A stretch of DNA of 5,727 nt from Patescibacteria group bacterium (GTDB lineage Bacteria; Patescibacteriota; Microgenomatia; Levybacterales; UBA12049). The translations under genes were made by a program, and so were the position numbers. The number at the start of each line of letters is the position of its first letter. Position 1 is the first letter of the stretch. The stretch is from positions 1 to 5,727 of the forward strand of contig JAHIGH010000223.1 of assembly GCA_018900295.1 (NCBI GenBank). Direction: 5' to 3'. Positions 1 to 5,485 of the stretch are shown in pieces. The notes below the pieces were generated by a model. It saw nothing but the letters and a program-made list of their open reading frames with translations. It ran no database searches and was not told the origin of the DNA.

Positions 1-1
1 A

Positions 2-115
2 CAAATAACTGACGCTAGAATCTTAAATACGCTGACGAATGAAGAAATTATTCTCCGATCCGAGATATCCACAGAAACTGAGGAAATATTAAAAATGCTT
101 TCATTGTCGCACTAA
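2..115 (+). CDS. 3' end of an unidentified upstream gene (partial)
   Basis: This frame is open from the left edge to a TAA at 113-115 and encodes the last 37 residues of a protein that begins outside the window. The other two plus-strand frames are broken by early stops. The tail is rich in Glu, Thr, Ile and Leu and looks like an amphipathic C-terminal helix (TETEEILKML near the end). I do not recognise the family. It ends 69 bases before the first usable start of the cyclase gene and is in the same frame, separated by a TAA (113-115) and a TGA (128-130). It could therefore be an independent gene or the remnant of a longer cyclase N-terminus. Confidence 0.5.
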   Translation, partial: QITDARILNTLTNEEIILRSEISTETEEILKMLSLSH

Positions 116-184
116 TTTAGCCCGTTTTGAACAAGTCGGGAAGAAGTAGCAGGCGATGAAGCAAAAGTAATAACAACGTCTGTT

Positions 185-727
185 TTGCATGTAGATATGC
201 GTGAGTCGTCAAAAATGTTGGAATTTCTTGATCCTGTTACGGCATTGCGTATTTACAAGATTTTCCACTCTGCGCTTGTGGCGACAGCGAGGTTGAAGAA
301 AGGCAGAATAAGAACCTTCGCAGGCGATAGAATTGGGGTAATTTTTGATCTTCTTAAAGAGCGACAAAGGTCTACTGCAGTCGAAACAGCAATTTTAATG
401 GAAGATATGCTTGAAAATATAGTAAACCCTTTCCTAGAAAATAATATAGGGCATACGATCAAATATGGAATAGGTATAGATTATGGGAAAATGTTTGTCG
501 GAAGAATTGGTCAAAGTGGTTCAGACAATAATGATCTTGCGTGGGTAGGAACAGCCATGAATAGGGCTTCCAAGCTTGCAGACATTCCTGAACCCGGCAT
601 ATACATTACTAATGAAGTGTACACAAATATGCAGCTTGATCTAAAAGACCCATCAAAAATGATGTGGTCAATGCCAATTAGAAATACTGACTATGGTTTG
701 ATATATAAATATTTTGGATATGAGTAA
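185..727 (+). CDS. pycC: Pycsar-type class III nucleotidyl (pyrimidine) cyclase PycC, start uncertain
   Basis: This is a single cyclase catalytic domain of about 180 residues with no sensor domain. The first strand carries the metal-binding Asp4 (HVDMRESSK). The second metal site is Asp48 in FAGDRIGVIFD. The dimer-arm region is YGIGIDYGKMFVGRIG (about 94-109). The motif WVGTAMNRASKLAD (120-133) supplies Asn126 and Lys130 where class III cyclases have the transition-state Asn and Arg. Pycsar cyclases make cCMP or cUMP on phage infection; the nucleotide made here cannot be read from sequence. A membrane effector gene starts 10 bases after the stop, as in two-gene Pycsar operons. TTG at 185 is the only normal start in this frame after the TGA at 128-130. 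It clips the first beta strand, and the 18 codons upstream (including GDEAKVITTSV) look like real cyclase sequence. The true N-terminus is therefore probably further upstream or disrupted. Confidence 0.8.
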   Translation: MHVDMRESSKMLEFLDPVTALRIYKIFHSALVATARLKKGRIRTFAGDRIGVIFDLLKERQRSTAVETAILMEDMLENIVNPFLENNIGHTIKYGIGIDYGKMFVGRIGQSGSDNNDLAWVGTAMNRASKLADIPEPGIYITNEVYTNMQLDLKDPSKMMWSMPIRNTDYGLIYKYFGYE

Positions 728-737
728 GCTTTGATAG

Positions 738-1256
738 ATGACAACCGATAAAAAAATTTCACTTGCTGAAAACAATTTACAACGAATAAACCAATGGATA
801 CTCCATTCCGATCAAAAAGTTGGGGTTGCGCTGATCTTTCAAGCGGGGCTACCGGCTTTTCTGGCAACAAGCAAGGCAGACGATGTTAAAAAAATCATAA
901 CAAGTCCTATTTTTGATTTAGTCCATTTCGTTTTATACGTTTCGCTACTTCTTTTTGTATTTTTCATTTTTAAAGGAATTTTTTGTTCCTTCAAGGCTTT
1001 ATACCCGGATATAACAGTAAGGGAAGCATCACTTTTTTTCTTTGGGAGCATTGCAAATCAAGGATTAAATAGATTTCGGAGGGAGTTTTCTGCTCTTACT
1101 GACGTACATGCAGAAGAAGATATAAATGGCCAAGTATTCATAAATTCCCAAATTGCTGTTAAAAAATTTTCAAATGTAAAAGAAAGTATTACTTGTACTT
1201 TATATTCTGCTATCTTCTGGTTTGTATCCATTATTTTAATTTCATATCTAAAATGA
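738..1256 (+). CDS. pycTM: Pycsar transmembrane effector (DUF5706/PycTM-like)
   Basis: This is a protein of 172 residues. An N-terminal amphipathic helix contains INQWILHSDQKVG (about 17-29), matching the 'WI..aDqKa' signature of the DUF5706 family. It is followed by a first hydrophobic segment (about 28-45) and a second (about 58-83). A cytosolic helical region follows, with SLFFFGSIA (98-106) and EDINGQVFINSQIAVKKF (127-144). A C-terminal membrane helix (about 154-171) ends the protein. In Pycsar, PycTM is thought to bind the pyrimidine cyclic nucleotide made by PycC and damage the inner membrane, stopping phage replication. The ATG at 738 is preceded directly by an in-frame TAG, which fixes the start. 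There is no good ribosome-binding site, so translation is probably coupled to pycC, which ends 10 bases upstream. The family assignment comes from recalled motifs, layout and the neighbouring cyclase. Confidence 0.78.
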   Translation: MTTDKKISLAENNLQRINQWILHSDQKVGVALIFQAGLPAFLATSKADDVKKIITSPIFDLVHFVLYVSLLLFVFFIFKGIFCSFKALYPDITVREASLFFFGSIANQGLNRFRREFSALTDVHAEEDINGQVFINSQIAVKKFSNVKESITCTLYSAIFWFVSIILISYLK

Positions 1257-1507
1257 AAAACAATCAATTGAAGAATATCACATAGGAATAGAATAAACCT
1301 AAACAGCAAAATATATCCTCGATAACCATGTTTATGTCAGTTTTTATAAACAGATGCTCTAATTTCTTTCTATTTTCTTACCTCATTTTATTATTTCACT
1401 TTTATGGAAATATAATAATTAAAGTAATTTAAAGTTGACGTATTGACAATGATATATTATTTCTATTAGTCTTAATATAGAATACAAATTTATAAAATAA
1501 TATAGGG
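1257..1507. other. AT-rich intergenic stretch without a gene
   Basis: About 250 bases between pycTM and the Panacea promoter hold no plausible ORF or RNA gene and no GC-rich terminator for the Pycsar operon. Two TTGAC(A/G) words at 1435-1440 and 1443-1448 resemble -35 boxes, but no convincing -10 box lies at the right distance. Confidence 0.5.
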
Positions 1508-1536
1508 TTGAGTTTAGATTGAATCTATAGTATAAT
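1508..1536 (+). promoter_or_regulatory. Housekeeping-type promoter of the Panacea operon
   Basis: The -35 box is TTGAGT (1508-1513) and the -10 box is a perfect TATAAT (1531-1536), with the optimal spacer of 17 bases. Transcription is expected to start near 1543. This is the best-formed promoter in the window. It reads toward the antitoxin gene at 1600. Confidence 0.8.
1515..1527. promoter_or_regulatory. Perfect palindrome between -35 and -10, likely operator
   Basis: TAGATT-G-AATCTA is a perfect inverted repeat with 6-base arms and a single central base. It sits wholly inside the 17-base promoter spacer. A dimeric repressor bound here would block RNA polymerase. Toxin-antitoxin operons are commonly self-repressed, but this Panacea protein shows no evident DNA-binding domain, so the regulator may be another protein. 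Confidence 0.55.
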
Positions 1537-1545
1537 TTGTACAAC

Positions 1546-1567
1546 CAGCCCTGAAAGGCTGTTTTTT
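1546..1567 (+). terminator. Intrinsic-terminator-like hairpin at the 5' end of the Panacea transcript
   Basis: CAGCC (1546-1550) pairs perfectly with GGCTG (1557-1561) around a 6-base loop (CTGAAA), followed directly by six T (1562-1567). The form is that of a small rho-independent terminator. It begins only a few bases after the predicted transcription start near 1543, so it may be an attenuator or a 5' stabilising hairpin. It could instead stop read-through from upstream. Confidence 0.6.
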
Positions 1568-1585
1568 ATAGTTTATATCTTAAGA

Positions 1586-1594
1586 AGAAAGGGA
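1586..1594 (+). promoter_or_regulatory. Shine-Dalgarno-like site of the Panacea gene
   Basis: The purine-rich AGAAAGGGA lies 5 bases before the ATG at 1600 and includes AAGGG. It supports that start. It contrasts with the genes further right, which have no such site. Confidence 0.5.
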
Positions 1595-1599
1595 TAAAT

Positions 1600-2067
1600 A
1601 TGGAAGATGTAGATAAAGTAGCCAAATATTTTTTATGGAAAGCCGCAAAAGAGAAACGAAAAATATCAAATAAAAAACTGCAAAAACTTCTTTACTACGC
1701 GCAAGCATGGTACTTAGCGATTAAGAATAGACCATTATTTAAAGATGAAATTGAAGCTTGGATTCATGGACCAACTGTAAGAAGTGTTTATAATAATTTT
1801 AAGAAATTTGGGTTTAATCCAATTACCACGGAGGTTAATGAAAAAGATTTAGGAAATCTTAGAGACGATGAACTACTAAATGATGTCTGGCAATTGTATG
1901 GGAAATATGACGCAGATTACCTTGAAGCACTGACGCATAATGAAAAACCATGGCAAACTGCAAGAGAGGGCTTGGAATTTGATGAATCGTCTGATAATAT
2001 TATTAGCCAGGATTCGATGAAGGAATATTATAAAAGCCTCTTCAAAAAAATAAAAAATGCAGAATAG
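1600..2067 (+). CDS. panA: Panacea-domain (DUF4065, SocA-like) antitoxin
   Basis: This 155-residue protein is a complete Panacea domain. Its signatures are KKLQKLLYYAQAWYLA (25-40), LFKDEIEAWIHGPTVRSVY (46-64) followed by NNFKKFG, and ALTHNEKPWQTAR (110-122). Panacea proteins (PanA; SocA and phage GepA belong to the same family) neutralise many unrelated toxins by direct binding. Their partner is normally encoded next door. Here the next gene starts inside this one, with an 11-base overlap in another frame, which implies translational coupling and a toxin-antitoxin pair. The protein covers little beyond the core domain, with no added DNA-binding domain visible. The gene has its own promoter with a palindrome in the spacer and a leader hairpin. 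The start is supported by the AAGGG site. The family assignment is firm; the antitoxin role is inferred from family and context. Confidence 0.9.
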   Translation: MEDVDKVAKYFLWKAAKEKRKISNKKLQKLLYYAQAWYLAIKNRPLFKDEIEAWIHGPTVRSVYNNFKKFGFNPITTEVNEKDLGNLRDDELLNDVWQLYGKYDADYLEALTHNEKPWQTAREGLEFDESSDNIISQDSMKEYYKSLFKKIKNAE

Positions 2068-2491
2068 TAGATCTCCAATCTCCCAGTGGAATCCCAACAA
2101 AAATAAAATTTTAGATGATCGTTTAACAATTAATCCTTCTGCTAAAGACCCTGAGGGGGAGATTTTTCATATATCTTTTAAGTACTATAATGATAAAATA
2201 TGCGAGATATCTTTACTTCAAAAAAATATAGCAAGGCAAGCTTTGAAAAATTTAAAAACAATTGGAAGATGCTTTGATTTGAATTCTTTAAAAGCTAATA
2301 ACATTGATATTTTACATATTGCTCCATCTGGTGCTTATAAAAAATTATTTACAAGATCAATCACAGAAGACATAGATTTAAGGGAGCATAAAATTCAAGG
2401 CACTTCAAGATTATATTATTTCATTTCGAGCAAAATGTTTTATATTGTTGCTTTTACAAATGCTCATTTTGAAACAAATAAACAAGGTTAG
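2057..2491 (+). CDS. Probable toxin partner of the Panacea antitoxin, unrecognised family
   Basis: This is a 144-residue soluble, basic protein without signal peptide or membrane segment. It overlaps the 3' end of the Panacea gene by 11 bases, the usual arrangement for a Panacea-neutralised toxin. I do not recognise the family with certainty. Visible parts are a beta-hairpin region (IFHISFKYYNDKICEISLL, about 36-54), a helix (IARQALKNLKTIG, 58-70), and a C-terminal basic/beta part, HKIQGTSRLYYF (111-122) followed by MFYIVAFTNAH (127-137). The helix-then-strands order and the Arg-x-Tyr-Tyr strand recall RelE/HigB-like ribosome-dependent RNases. His111, Arg118 and His137 are candidate active-site residues. 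The toxin role comes from position; the RelE resemblance is weak. The ATG at 2057 is the natural coupled start. Confidence 0.65.
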   Translation: MQNSRSPISQWNPNKNKILDDRLTINPSAKDPEGEIFHISFKYYNDKICEISLLQKNIARQALKNLKTIGRCFDLNSLKANNIDILHIAPSGAYKKLFTRSITEDIDLREHKIQGTSRLYYFISSKMFYIVAFTNAHFETNKQG

Positions 2492-2608
2492 TCATGTAGC
2501 TACAATTATACCCTCAAATCTCTGGCGATCGTTTGTCTGTTCCCATCAACCCATCCCTCTTTCATATTTAAAAAGAAAATGCTATTGTTTATTAACTGAA
2601 AACTTGAC

Positions 2609-3487
2609 ATGAATATAAAATTTGTCGAATCTATAATTGACAAGGCAAGAGACAATATTAAAGTTGAATCTACAAATATAGATCTTAAAATTAAGTGGTG
2701 GGATTTTAAAGAAAAACCCGATGAGTACATTAAAGATATTACTGCTATGGCTAATACATCAACTGGTGATTCCTATATTTTGATTGGTGTGGGTGAGGAT
2801 GGAAAAATTTATAATACTCCCTTATCCATAGATGAAGCAAGTTTACAAGAAAAGCATAAAGAAAAAGTTGAGCCTAAAATATTAATTCATTTTAAGGAAA
2901 TTATTCTTGAAGATAAGAAAATCAGCGTTATTTATATTCTACATTCGAAAAATCGTCCACATGTGATTAAGAAATATAAAAATGGGTTCTCATGGATATC
3001 GGTAAGGTTTGGCACCTCCACTCCGTCCGCATCGAGATCAGACATTGACGAGATGTATGAGGAAAGAGATAAGAGCAAAGATGCAGATATAAAAGTTGAT
3101 TTTTTTGATCCAAAAATTGATTGGCGGGATTATTCAGATTACAGAGGTTATTGTTATCGGGTTAAGCTTGTCATAGATAACTATGAAGGCAAAGCGCCTG
3201 ATTACATAACTAATGTGGTACTCAGGGAACATAGCGGTGAACATTGGAAAAGTAATTTTTTTAAATTTTATTATAGGGAACGTAGCTTCAATCATAAAAA
3301 TGAATTAAAGATAGAAGCGCAGGAGAGACTTACAGATGTTGTGGTGTTTCTCTCTGACCAGGCACCAAACCCATCCGGAGGTCACAGAGTTAAGCCATCT
3401 TTAGATATTGATAATGTTGATTTGTTAATATCAACGAGAAGCGGTAAAGAGATACTCTTGCCTATAAATGCCGGACAAATCGCATAA
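2609..3487 (+). CDS. AlbA_2 (Schlafen-type) domain protein with unknown C-terminal domain
   Basis: This is a 292-residue protein of two parts. Residues about 10-150 form an AlbA_2/Schlafen-like domain: ESTNIDLKIKWWDF (20-33), DEYIKDITAMANTS (38-51), then YILIGVGEDGKIYN (56-69), KVEPKILIHF (86-95) and WISVRFGTSTPSASRSDID (129-147), ending in an M/Y helix. The 'EyikDI.AMANT...liGVgedG' run is highly typical. These domains are nucleic-acid binding, and Schlafen relatives cleave RNA; they recur in bacterial defence islands. Residues about 160-292 are beta-rich with many charged and aromatic residues, possibly an Ig-like or sensor fold, and I do not recognise them. The gene stands alone, 117 bases after the toxin-like gene and 200 bases before the first repeat. 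No clear Shine-Dalgarno site or promoter is visible. A defence role is inferred. Confidence 0.75.
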   Translation: MNIKFVESIIDKARDNIKVESTNIDLKIKWWDFKEKPDEYIKDITAMANTSTGDSYILIGVGEDGKIYNTPLSIDEASLQEKHKEKVEPKILIHFKEIILEDKKISVIYILHSKNRPHVIKKYKNGFSWISVRFGTSTPSASRSDIDEMYEERDKSKDADIKVDFFDPKIDWRDYSDYRGYCYRVKLVIDNYEGKAPDYITNVVLREHSGEHWKSNFFKFYYRERSFNHKNELKIEAQERLTDVVVFLSDQAPNPSGGHRVKPSLDIDNVDLLISTRSGKEILLPINAGQIA

Positions 3488-3686
3488 ATGATAGTTTTTC
3501 ATGGTATTGTCAGCCATTAATAACTTTACCAATAACTAAGAGAAATTAAAAAAGAATTCCCAAAATAATCATCCACACTTTTAGTAAAGATAAAGGATTC
3601 TTATCAGCCAACCAATAAAGAAAACGCATATATTTAAATATTACAATAGAATCAAGTCGAATTTTTTTATTGTATCAACCAAAGCT

Positions 3687-3752
3687 GTGGAATATCGTTG
3701 GGATTTTCGTGGTAGTAGTTCCTGACTTCGTACTGTATCCCCGACACATTCG
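3687..3752 (+). repeat. Structured interspersed repeat, copy 1 (cassette boundary)
   Basis: This copy starts with GTGGAATATCGTT, has the conserved core GGATTTTC (3701-3708) then GTAGTAGTT, and ends in CCCCGACA (3739-3746). It can fold as GAAT/ATTC (3690-3693 with 3748-3751), TCG/CGA (3695-3697 with 3742-3744), a two-T bulge, then GGGAT/ATCCC (3700-3704 with 3737-3741), with a 32-base apical loop. It matches copy 2 at 33 of the first 37 positions. It ends 28 bases from the stop of the minus-strand gene at 3781. Confidence 0.75.
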
Positions 3753-3780
3753 AAAAAAAATAAATAAACAGGTGCGTCAA

Positions 3781-4038
3781 TTAGGCAGAAATAGAAGAAA
3801 ATGCCCAGGGGTTATTTTTGTCATTCGTTTCTTTTGCTTTTACAACAGGTTTGCCTTCTTCTATAAGTTCTTGGAGAAGTAAATCATTTGCTTTATTAAG
3901 CTCATCATCATCTTTAGTATAAACGACAAAAGAGGCGTCAAACGGTAATTTTTTTGAAACCGCCGGATGTTTTATGAGATACATCGTCAGTTTATGAGAT
4001 AGTTTTATATTTTTTGTAGTTTGTTTATTTGTGCTCAT
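3781..4038 (-). CDS. DUF5647-like small protein, possible toxin-antitoxin member
   Basis: This 85-residue soluble protein has the pattern I associate with DUF5647. LSHKLTMYLIKHPAVSKKLP (13-32) resembles 'lsteF.kYlvehPe.adkiP'. It is followed by FVVYTKDDDELNKANDLLL (37-55) and EGKPVVKAKE (61-70). The biochemical role of this family is unknown to me. The frame can be extended to a TTG at 4057-4059, but I start at the ATG at 4036-4038. A perfect extended -10 box (TGGTATAAT) lies 9 bases before that ATG and would fall inside the coding sequence of the longer form. The gene lies 47 bases downstream of the DUF7718-like gene on the same strand and has its own promoter in the gap, which would suit an antitoxin that must be made in excess. 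The domain call is from memory. Confidence 0.65.
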   Translation of the reverse strand: MSTNKQTTKNIKLSHKLTMYLIKHPAVSKKLPFDASFVVYTKDDDELNKANDLLLQELIEEGKPVVKAKETNDKNNPWAFSSISA

Positions 4039-4047
4039 ATTGTTCAA

Positions 4048-4056
4048 ATTATACCA
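4048..4056 (-). promoter_or_regulatory. Extended -10 promoter of the DUF5647-like gene, leaderless start
   Basis: On the minus strand this reads TGG-TATAAT, a perfect extended -10 box with no good -35. Only 9 bases separate it from the ATG, so the transcript should begin at or within a few bases of the start codon. There is no Shine-Dalgarno sequence. Confidence 0.65.
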
Positions 4057-4106
4057 CAAATATTAAAAAATTAATGAATAATAGTAATAATACTGTATGA
4101 TTTAAT

Positions 4107-4484
4107 TTAGTTATTGTCAATAATTGAATTATTTTCGAAAAATGTTTTTTTATATTCCATAAAGTGCTCTATCAGATCGTTTATTGCCCAGGTTAACCAA
4201 TCAGAATGAGTACCGGATATATTAACTGGTTCTGCAATGCTTTTTTCATCAGAAAGTGTCAATAGTACATGCTTGTGTAAATAACCATGATGGCTATCGT
4301 AGCGGATAATTGTATGCCATTTGCCTTTTATAAGAACCTCAAAGGATACATTAACAACTTCAATAATTTCGTTAGTTGTAGATGTTCGAGCATAATTATA
4401 AGAGATTCTATCTTCATGGGATAAAGTAAAATCATGTTGTTTATTGCGTCTTTCTGTTTTTTGTAGTTTATTTTTATAACCCAT
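4107..4484 (-). CDS. DUF7718-like protein with RYD-x-HHGYLHKH motif, possible toxin
   Basis: This is a 125-residue protein. A basic, disordered N-terminus (1-25) is followed by strands NVSFEVLIKGKWHTIIRYDS (45-64), the histidine-rich HHGYLHKH (65-72) and a C-terminal helix DWLTWAINDLIEHFMEYKKTFFENN (95-119). 'gkW..ivRYDtaHGfaH.D' plus 'AiedikenW..Yr..F' is the pattern I associate with DUF7718. The TumE-type toxin family has a comparable RYD/HxH arrangement. Arg61, Asp63, His66, His70 and His72 are plausible catalytic or metal-binding residues. It is the first gene of a minus-strand pair with the DUF5647-like gene, between repeat copies 1 and 2. Its orientation is opposite to all other genes here. 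The ATG at 4482-4484 has no ribosome-binding site. A toxin role is inferred only from size, motif and pairing. Confidence 0.6.
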   Translation of the reverse strand: MGYKNKLQKTERRNKQHDFTLSHEDRISYNYARTSTTNEIIEVVNVSFEVLIKGKWHTIIRYDSHHGYLHKHVLLTLSDEKSIAEPVNISGTHSDWLTWAINDLIEHFMEYKKTFFENNSIIDNN

Positions 4485-4571
4485 ATCTTTATATGAGATT
4501 TTATCATATTTTATTTATACCTTCATTTTAGTAAGTCGCGTTGATTGAGGCATTTCTTTTTAGATAGAGAG

Positions 4572-4630
4572 GTGGAATATCGTTTGGATTTTCAAGGTAG
4601 AAGTTCCTTTGTAAACTAGCTCCGACATTG
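4572..4630 (+). repeat. Structured interspersed repeat, copy 2 (cassette boundary)
   Basis: GTGGAATATCGTT, GGATTTTC (4586-4593), GTAGAAGTTCCT and CTCCGACA (4620-4627) align with copy 1. The middle is four bases shorter. AAT/ATT (4576-4578 with 4627-4629) and TCG/CGA (4580-4582 with 4623-4625) can pair, again leaving unpaired T residues on the left arm. It lies between two divergently transcribed modules, 87 bases from one start codon (4484, minus) and 81 from the other (4712, plus). Confidence 0.75.
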
Positions 4631-4692
4631 AGACAATTTTAGCTTCGATTACCGGTTTTATGGACGGTTCTTACAATTTTATTAAAATAATC

Positions 4693-4701
4693 TGTTATAA
4701 T
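4693..4701 (+). promoter_or_regulatory. Extended -10 promoter of the small antitoxin gene, leaderless start
   Basis: TGT-TATAAT is a perfect extended -10 element ending 10 bases before the ATG at 4712. The -35 region (TTACAA, 4671-4676) is poor. No Shine-Dalgarno sequence fits in so short a leader, so initiation is probably leaderless. Confidence 0.65.
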
Positions 4702-4711
4702 TACTTTTAAG

Positions 4712-4903
4712 ATGAACGATACAAATAAGGTAGAGCCACAACAGGTGCAAGGCACTATAACATTGCCTAATAAACCACCAATACAGATAAATCAAAATGC
4801 GGTGGAAAGTAGTGGTAGTGGTAAATCAGGCGAAGAATTCATTAAATCGTTAAAGGAGGCGGCAAAAAATGAAGTTTTTCCTAACTTCTCGAGCGCGGAA
4901 TGA
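4712..4903 (+). CDS. Small probable antitoxin of the PIN toxin
   Basis: This 63-residue protein is low in aromatics and rich in Pro, Gln, Asn, Ser and Gly over its first 40 residues, so mostly disordered. It ends in a predicted helix, GEEFIKSLKEAAKNEVF (about 40-56), with a short acidic tail. I recognise no DNA-binding fold. Its size, position upstream of the PIN gene and 4-base ATGA overlap with it (4900-4903) are those of a type II antitoxin whose C-terminal helix would wrap the toxin's active site. The start ATG is set by the extended -10 box 10 bases upstream. Without a visible DNA-binding domain it may not repress its own promoter. The sequence family is unknown to me; the role comes from context. 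Confidence 0.6.
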   Translation: MNDTNKVEPQQVQGTITLPNKPPIQINQNAVESSGSGKSGEEFIKSLKEAAKNEVFPNFSSAE

Positions 4904-5457
4904 TAATAGACCCTAAAGCCTCAAGCCCTAAAGCCTTAGTGAATCCCCCTAGTCAAACTATCATCTTAGATACAAATATATTTTCCAATATGAGTAGTGA
5001 GAAAAAAGGCGCTCCTCTCATTAGTTATTTATTGGAGTTATTGAAAAGAGGATTTAATTTTGCGTATTCAGAAATAACTCTTTATGAACTTTTGAGAGGC
5101 GCAACCGTACAAAAAGAAGAAGCCATGCTTAAGATTCTAAATTCTCATTTTAAATATTTTCTAAAAGGAGATGTGATAATTGCAGCGGCAAGATTAGATA
5201 ATATTATGAAACTAGAAAAAATTGAAATTAATAGCGTAGATCATGGAGATAAATTTATTGCCTCTACGGCAATATTAACCGGCTCGCTTATACTGACAGC
5301 TAACGCGCGGGATTTTCCCTGGCCGCTTTTTCAGCATGTAGAAAATAAGCATATTCTTTATACCGACAAAAATAAAGCCACTACTTGTTTCATGGTTTCT
5401 TTAATGCGTCCTGATTATAAATTAATTAATTTAAGGTTTAAGGAGAGACCAAAATAA
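4900..5457 (+). CDS. PIN-domain ribonuclease, VapC-like toxin
   Basis: This 185-residue protein has a PIN domain from about residue 19. The four acidic positions are Asp24 (IILDTNIFSN), Glu63 (ITLYELLRGA), Asp117 (VDHGDKFIASTA) and Asp138 (LTANARDFP). This is the Mg2+-binding set of VapC-type RNases, which cleave tRNA, rRNA or mRNA. The RNA target here is unknown. The domain is intact, so the toxin should be active. The protein is longer than typical VapC (about 130-140 residues). It has an 18-residue N-terminal extension with a repeated PKA motif and a C-terminal extension of about 40 residues (after ENKHILYTD) of unknown role. The ATG overlaps the TGA of the antitoxin gene (ATGA), indicating translational coupling. 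Its stop lies 28 bases before repeat copy 3. Confidence 0.85.
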   Translation: MIIDPKASSPKALVNPPSQTIILDTNIFSNMSSEKKGAPLISYLLELLKRGFNFAYSEITLYELLRGATVQKEEAMLKILNSHFKYFLKGDVIIAAARLDNIMKLEKIEINSVDHGDKFIASTAILTGSLILTANARDFPWPLFQHVENKHILYTDKNKATTCFMVSLMRPDYKLINLRFKERPK

Positions 5458-5485
5458 ATTTTAAATTATCGTATAAGCCATAGAG

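Noticed and set aside
128..130. TGA read as glycine (as in Gracilibacteria or SR1), extending the cyclase upstream
   Set aside because: Reading through still gives no start codon before the TAA at 113-115, and TGA ends other genes here in sensible places (1254-1256, 4901-4903).
1435..1470. Two TTGAC(A/G) words as a further promoter
   Set aside because: No acceptable -10 box occurs 16-18 bases downstream of either.
3670..3882. Plus-strand ORF of 70 codons starting with TTG
   Set aside because: It runs through repeat copy 1 and then antisense through the DUF5647-like gene. The hydrophobic N-terminus is just the translated repeat, and copies 2 and 3 do not keep this frame.
4036..4059. Upstream TTG start (4059, minus) for the DUF5647-like gene, adding 7 residues
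   Set aside because: The added codons overlap the perfect extended -10 box at 4048-4056, so the ATG at 4036-4038 is preferred.
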